Source of the DNA: a bacterium
GTDB taxonomy: Bacteria > Acidobacteriota > Thermoanaerobaculia > Multivoradales > J023
Assembly (NCBI GenBank): GCA_024226315.1
Contig: JAAELT010000601.1
Location: forward strand, 1 to 63,609
DNA length: 63,609 nt
Reading direction: 5' to 3'
Below the pieces are notes generated by a model that saw only the letters and a program-made list of their open reading frames with translations, searched no databases and had not been told where the DNA came from. A program made the position numbers and the translations under genes. Shown piece after piece: positions 60,035-63,609 of this stretch (its first letter is position 1; each line of letters starts with the position of its first letter).

Positions 60035-61429
60035 ATGTGCGGCATCTTCGGCATCGAGGGACATCGGGACGCCTCCAACTTCGTCTACCTGGGCCTCTAC
60101 GCGCTCCAGCATCGGGGCCAGGAGAGCGCCGGGCTGGTGTCGTGGGATGGCACACGGATGTTCGCCGAGCGCGGCATGGGTCAGGTTGCGGACGTCTTCC
60201 GCCCAGCGGTTCTCGAACGGCTGGCCGGTGCCAGGGCCCTCGGCCACACCCGCTACTCGACGGCGGGGAACAGCGTGCTGCAGAACGCCCAGCCAATCGT
60301 GGTCAACACCATGATGGGGCCCCTCGCCCTGGTCCACAACGGCAATCTGGCCAATGGCAGAGAGCTCCGTGACCGGCTGGAGCGCCAGGGCTCGATCTTC
60401 CAGACCACCAGCGATACCGAGGTCATCCTCCACCTGATGGCACTGAACCCACGGCGCGACGTCGTCGAGTCCTTGATCCTGGCGCTGCGGGAGGTCCAGG
60501 GCGCCTACTCGCTGCTGCTGTTGACCGACCAAGGCCTGGTGGCTGCTCGCGATCCCCACGGCTTCCGGCCACTGGTGATGGGCGACTGCCGCGGAGCCCG
60601 CTGCTTCTCTTCGGAGAGCTGCGCCTTCGACCTGCTCGGGGCGGAGACCCTGGAGGAGCTGGCGCCGGGCGAGGTCCTGGCGGCACGGGAGGGCCGGCTG
60701 GAACGGTATCGCCTCCCCCAGGCGGTTGAGCCCAGCCGCTGCGCCTTCGAGCACGTGTATTTCGCGCGGCCCGACAGCGAGGTGTTCGGCGACGCCGTGT
60801 CGCACGTGCGCACAGCCATGGGCGCGGTGCTGGCGGACGAGGGCCCGGCGGCGGCTGACGTGGTGGTGCCGGTGCCCGACAGCGGCCTTTTCCCCGCCCT
60901 GGGCTTCAGCCGGCAATCGGGCCTGCCGTTCGAGCACGGCATGATCCGCAACCACTATGTCGGCCGGACCTTCATCCAGCCGGAGCAGTCGATCCGCGAT
61001 TTCGGGGTACGGGTGAAGCTCAACCCGGTCCGCCGGTTGATCGCCGGCCGGCGGGTCGTGCTGGTGGACGATTCGATCGTCCGCGGCACCACCTCGCGCA
61101 AGATCGTGCGCATGGTGCGCGAGGCGGGCGCCAGCGAGGTCCACCTGCGGATCAGCTCGCCGCCCACCCGCTGGCCCTGCCACTACGGCATCGACACGCC
61201 ACGGCGCGACGACCTGGTGGCGGCACGCTACAGTGTCGAAGAGATCCGCGCCTACATCGAGGCGGACAGTCTGGCCTACCTGTCTCTCGAAGGCATGCTG
61301 GGCTGCGTCGGCGGCGACGACGAGAGCTATTGCACCGCCTGCTGGACGGGCAACTACCGGGTGCCGATCTCGGACGTCGATCCCCGGCAAGGACGCCTGT
61401 TCCCGATTCAGGTCGAAGAGCGGCGCTGA
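60035..61429 (+). CDS. purF: Amidophosphoribosyltransferase PurF
   Basis: This 464-residue enzyme commits PRPP to purine synthesis. Cys2 of MCGIFGIEGH is the glutaminase nucleophile, with no propeptide before it. ALQHRGQESAG, GHTRYSTAGNS and the PRPP loop VVLVDDSIVRGTTSRKIV are present. The C-terminal YCTACWTGNY cysteines resemble those that bind the 4Fe-4S cluster in the Bacillus-type enzyme. Unusually the cluster-type tail is joined to a mature-length N-terminus. Confidence 0.97.
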   Translation: MCGIFGIEGHRDASNFVYLGLYALQHRGQESAGLVSWDGTRMFAERGMGQVADVFRPAVLERLAGARALGHTRYSTAGNSVLQNAQPIVVNTMMGPLALVHNGNLANGRELRDRLERQGSIFQTTSDTEVILHLMALNPRRDVVESLILALREVQGAYSLLLLTDQGLVAARDPHGFRPLVMGDCRGARCFSSESCAFDLLGAETLEELAPGEVLAAREGRLERYRLPQAVEPSRCAFEHVYFARPDSEVFGDAVSHVRTAMGAVLADEGPAAADVVVPVPDSGLFPALGFSRQSGLPFEHGMIRNHYVGRTFIQPEQSIRDFGVRVKLNPVRRLIAGRRVVLVDDSIVRGTTSRKIVRMVREAGASEVHLRISSPPTRWPCHYGIDTPRRDDLVAARYSVEEIRAYIEADSLAYLSLEGMLGCVGGDDESYCTACWTGNYRVPISDVDPRQGRLFPIQVEERR

Positions 61430-61447
61430 CGCCGACCCGAGGTAGCC

Positions 61448-62533
61448 GTGGCCGAGAAGACCCAGAGCGCATACGCCGGCGCGGGCGTCGACATCGACGC
61501 CCAGGAAGAGGCCCTGGGCCGAATCGGCAAGCTGGTGCGCTCGACTCGCACCCAGGGCGTGCTATCCGGCGTCGGCTCCTTCGGCGGCCTCTTCCGCCCC
61601 GATCTCACGGGCATCGAGGAGCCCGTCCTGGTGGCCTCGGCCGACGGCGTGGGGACCAAGCTGATGGTCGCGCGCCTGGCCGGGGACTTCTCCTCCGTCG
61701 GCCGCGATCTGGTCAACCACTGCGTCAACGACATCCTGGTGCAGGGCGCGGTGCCGCTGTTCTTCCTGGACTACGTCGGCACCGGCGTGCTCGAGCCGGA
61801 GCCGTTCGAGCAACTGGTGCGGGGCCTGGCGGGCGGCTGCCGCGAGAACGGCTGCGCGCTGCTCGGCGGCGAGACGGCCGAGATGCCGGGCTTCTACCAG
61901 CAGGGGGATTACGAGCTGGTGGGCTTCGTCGTCGGCATGGTCGATCGCGCTTCACTGCTCGACGGCTCGCGGGTGCGCGCTGGAGACCTGCTGCTCGGCT
62001 TGCCGTCCTCGGGGCTGCACACCAATGGCTACTCGCTGGCCCGCCAGGTCTTCTTCGAGAAACTGAGCCTCGGCATGGAGGACCGCGTACCGGGTCTCGA
62101 GGATCGCCGCCCCGTGGGCGAGATCCTGCTCGAGCCCCACCGCTCCTACCTGCCGGCGCTGCGGCCGCTGCTCGGCCACCCGGCGGTGCACGCCCTGGCC
62201 CACATCACCGGTGGCGGCCTCACCGACAATCTGCCGCGGATCCTGCCCGACAAGACCCACGCCTTCGTCCGCATGGGCAGCTGGCAGGTGCCGGAGCTCT
62301 TCCACGCGCTCCAGGGGCACGGCGAGGTCGACACCGAGGAGATGTTTCGGGTGTTCAACATGGGAATCGGCATGGTGCTGGTGGTCGACCCCGCGGGCGC
62401 CGGCGAGGTGCTCGAAGTCCTGAGGCACCAGAAGCAGCCGGCCGCGCCAATCGGCACCGTGCAGAAGGGGCGGCACGGGGTGGTCTACGACCTCGGCCCG
62501 ATTGCGGCGGCGGAGCCGGGGGCAGAAGGGTGA
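61448..62533 (+). CDS. purM: AIR synthase PurM
   Basis: This 361-residue enzyme starts at GTG (VAEKTQSAYAGAGVDIDAQE). Motifs: VASADGVGTKLMVARLAG, DLVNHCVNDILVQGAVPLFFLDY, LGGETAEMPGFYQQGDYEL and ITGGGLTDNLPRILP. It closes the imidazole ring. Its stop overlaps purN (GTGA). Confidence 0.97.
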   Translation: MAEKTQSAYAGAGVDIDAQEEALGRIGKLVRSTRTQGVLSGVGSFGGLFRPDLTGIEEPVLVASADGVGTKLMVARLAGDFSSVGRDLVNHCVNDILVQGAVPLFFLDYVGTGVLEPEPFEQLVRGLAGGCRENGCALLGGETAEMPGFYQQGDYELVGFVVGMVDRASLLDGSRVRAGDLLLGLPSSGLHTNGYSLARQVFFEKLSLGMEDRVPGLEDRRPVGEILLEPHRSYLPALRPLLGHPAVHALAHITGGGLTDNLPRILPDKTHAFVRMGSWQVPELFHALQGHGEVDTEEMFRVFNMGIGMVLVVDPAGAGEVLEVLRHQKQPAAPIGTVQKGRHGVVYDLGPIAAAEPGAEG

Positions 62534-63156
62534 GCCCCGGCGGCGACGTCCGCGTGGCGGTGCTGCTCTCCGGCCGCGGCAGCAACTTCCTGGCTCTGCA
62601 CCAGGCGATGTCCCGCGGCGAGGTGCCGGCCCGCATCGTCGTGGTGGTCACCGACAAGCCGAAGGCCGCCGGAGCCGCGAAAGCCGAGGACCTCGGCATC
62701 CCCGCCGTGGCCGTCAGCCGCCGAGGTTTGACGCGCGAACAACACGAGGAGCGAATCCTCGAGGCGCTGCGGCGCCACCGGGCGGAATGGGTCTGCCTGG
62801 CCGGTTACATGCGTTTGCTCTCGCCGCTCTTCGTGGCGGCGTTCCCGCAGCGGATCCTCAACATCCACCCCAGCCTCCTACCCGCCTTCCCCGGGCTCGA
62901 TGCCCAGCGCCAGGCCTGGGATCACGGCACGAGCGTCTCCGGCTGCACCGTCCACCTGGTCGACGAGGGGTTGGACAGCGGCCCGATCGTGGTCCAGCGG
63001 CCGGTGCCGGTCACGGCTGACGACGATCCTGACTCGCTGGCAGCGCGCATCCTCACCGAGGAGCACCAGGCGTATCCGGAGGCCCTGAAACGCCTGCTGA
63101 CCACGTCCTGGGAGGTCGAGGGACGACGCCTGAAATTCTTCGAAGAAAGAGCTTGA
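62530..63156 (+). CDS. purN: GAR transformylase PurN
   Basis: This 208-residue folate enzyme starts at GTG 62530 in a GTGA overlap with purM. It has VAVLLSGRGSNFLALHQA, VCLAGYMRLLSPLFV, ILNIHPSLLPAFPGLDAQRQAW (catalytic Asn/His), HLVDEGLDSGPIVVQ. It adds formyl to GAR. It ends the operon, with its stop codon overlapping the -35 of a promoter toward the rRNA. Confidence 0.97.
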   Translation: MSPGGDVRVAVLLSGRGSNFLALHQAMSRGEVPARIVVVVTDKPKAAGAAKAEDLGIPAVAVSRRGLTREQHEERILEALRRHRAEWVCLAGYMRLLSPLFVAAFPQRILNIHPSLLPAFPGLDAQRQAWDHGTSVSGCTVHLVDEGLDSGPIVVQRPVPVTADDDPDSLAARILTEEHQAYPEALKRLLTTSWEVEGRRLKFFEERA

Positions 63157-63181
63157 CACCCGGGAGGATCCCCCCTATGAT
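63153..63181 (+). promoter_or_regulatory. Promoter-like site P1 overlapping the purN stop
   Basis: TTGACA (63153-63158) and TATGAT (63176-63181) are 17 bp apart. The -35 includes the purN TGA. A terminator hairpin starts only 8 bp beyond the -10, so transcripts from here would begin with it; the site may be weak or attenuated. Confidence 0.6.
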
Positions 63182-63188
63182 TCGCTCT

Positions 63189-63214
63189 CCCGCGGCGGAA
63201 TCGCTGCGGGTTTT
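63189..63214 (+). terminator. Terminator of the pur operon
   Basis: CCCGCGGCG (63189-63197) and CGCTGCGGG (63202-63210) form a 9-bp stem with one wobble pair, followed by TTTT. It would stop pur-operon readthrough before the rRNA promoter. Confidence 0.82.
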
Positions 63215-63319
63215 GAGTCCTGAGCCTCTCGATTCCCCCGCAACCTCCTCCTCAATCTGCGCAGCCATGGCGAGTCACGCTCGCGGCGGTGCGGTTCGCA
63301 AGGCGGAAAGTTTCCGGGG

Positions 63320-63348
63320 TTGACAAGAAGCGCAACCGGACATATAGT
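63320..63348 (+). promoter_or_regulatory. Ribosomal RNA promoter P2
   Basis: A perfect TTGACA (63320-63325), 17-bp spacer and TATAGT (63343-63348) lie about 205 bp before the 16S start. The sequence TTTCCGGGGTTGAC at the -35 is nearly repeated at 63364-63378. This is the likely main rrn promoter in the window. Confidence 0.9.
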
Positions 63349-63380
63349 TGGGGGTCAGCCCCTTTCCGGGGTTTGACGTC

Positions 63381-63400
63381 GGTTCTTTGAAAACTGAATA
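63381..63400 (+). promoter_or_regulatory. rRNA leader antitermination (boxA-like) element
   Basis: GGTTCTTTGAAAACTGAATA matches the leader sequence TTCTTTGAAAACTGAA found in many rRNA operons as a boxA/Nus antitermination site. It lies between P2 and the 16S gene. Confidence 0.75.
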
Positions 63401-63554
63401 GAGAGATAGCCAACGACAATTCTAGAGTCGGCGTATTTCTTCTTGGAGAGCTTTTGCTTCTTCGCGAAGAGCGCTGATTCCTGCGACGTACGTAAGTGCG
63501 AACAACGCAAAACAAGTCGGTGTCGGCCTTCGGGTTGGCATCGCTTCAGGATTT

Positions 63555-63609
63555 AAACTGGAGAGTTTGATCCTGGCTCAGAATGAACGCTGGCGGCGTG
63601 CCTAACACA
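63555..63609 (+). rRNA. 16S ribosomal RNA, 5' end only
   Basis: AGAGTTTGATCCTGGCTCAG (the 27F site) lies at 63562-63581, so the mature 5' end is near 63555. It continues into GAATGAACGCTGGCGGCGTG and CCTAACACA, then the window ends. The start is compatible with Acidobacteriota and some neighbouring phyla, but is too short to place the organism. Confidence 0.97.

Overview
This 63.6-kb GC-rich bacterial window ends in the first ~55 bases of a 16S rRNA gene. The 16S start, the mglBA polarity pair, the PurS/Q/L purine pathway, the sigma-54 regulator and several secreted proteins of unfamiliar type suggest an Acidobacteriota-like lineage. That placement is an inference, because too little 16S is present to assign it.

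Positions 1-16.4 kb are accessory. They hold an AraC-type regulator, an orphan BrnA-like antitoxin, an unusual HTH-HARE-GIY-YIG protein with operator-like boxes upstream, a gene broken by an amber codon, a Uma2 nuclease and a PcrA/UvrD helicase. Divergent from the helicase is a type I restriction-modification operon (hsdM-hsdS-AlbA_2/Schlafen-type ATPase-hsdR-YgjP-like metalloprotease). Two intergenic tandem arrays with a 41-44 bp period sit here (2925-3600 and 7008-7434).

Positions 16.4-30 kb are mostly housekeeping. A minus-strand run mglB-mglA-TPR-yvcK-glmU-glmS joins cell polarity to UDP-GlcNAc synthesis. It is followed by a membrane GGDEF protein and ApbE on the plus strand, then citrate synthase, MobA, a cyclophilin, a cold-shock protein, tRNA-Leu(GAG), SecG and TpiA.

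Positions 30-36.4 kb hold a histidine kinase and an NtrC-type regulator, then a near-consensus sigma-54 promoter driving a His-rich exported protein. This layout resembles ZraPSR metal/envelope-stress systems. An FtsX-type permease follows. Positions 36.4-40.6 kb are a second accessory island: a third ~42-bp array, two DUF4143 ATPases each with palindromes at its start, decayed gene fragments and a BrnTA toxin-antitoxin pair with a 19-bp operator.

Positions 41.5-48.9 kb carry a conserved minus-strand run dprA-trmFO-xerC-hslV-hslU-(Fn3 lipoprotein)-dapF. Positions 49.2-56.7 kb carry plus-strand envelope and signalling genes: a TPR protein, a secreted protein, a large metallopeptidase/beta-propeller/Omp85 protein, GAF-HD-GYP and two metallo-beta-lactamase-fold hydrolases. 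Positions 56.8-63.2 kb are a compact purS-Q-L-F-M-N operon that runs into the rRNA promoter region and the 16S gene.
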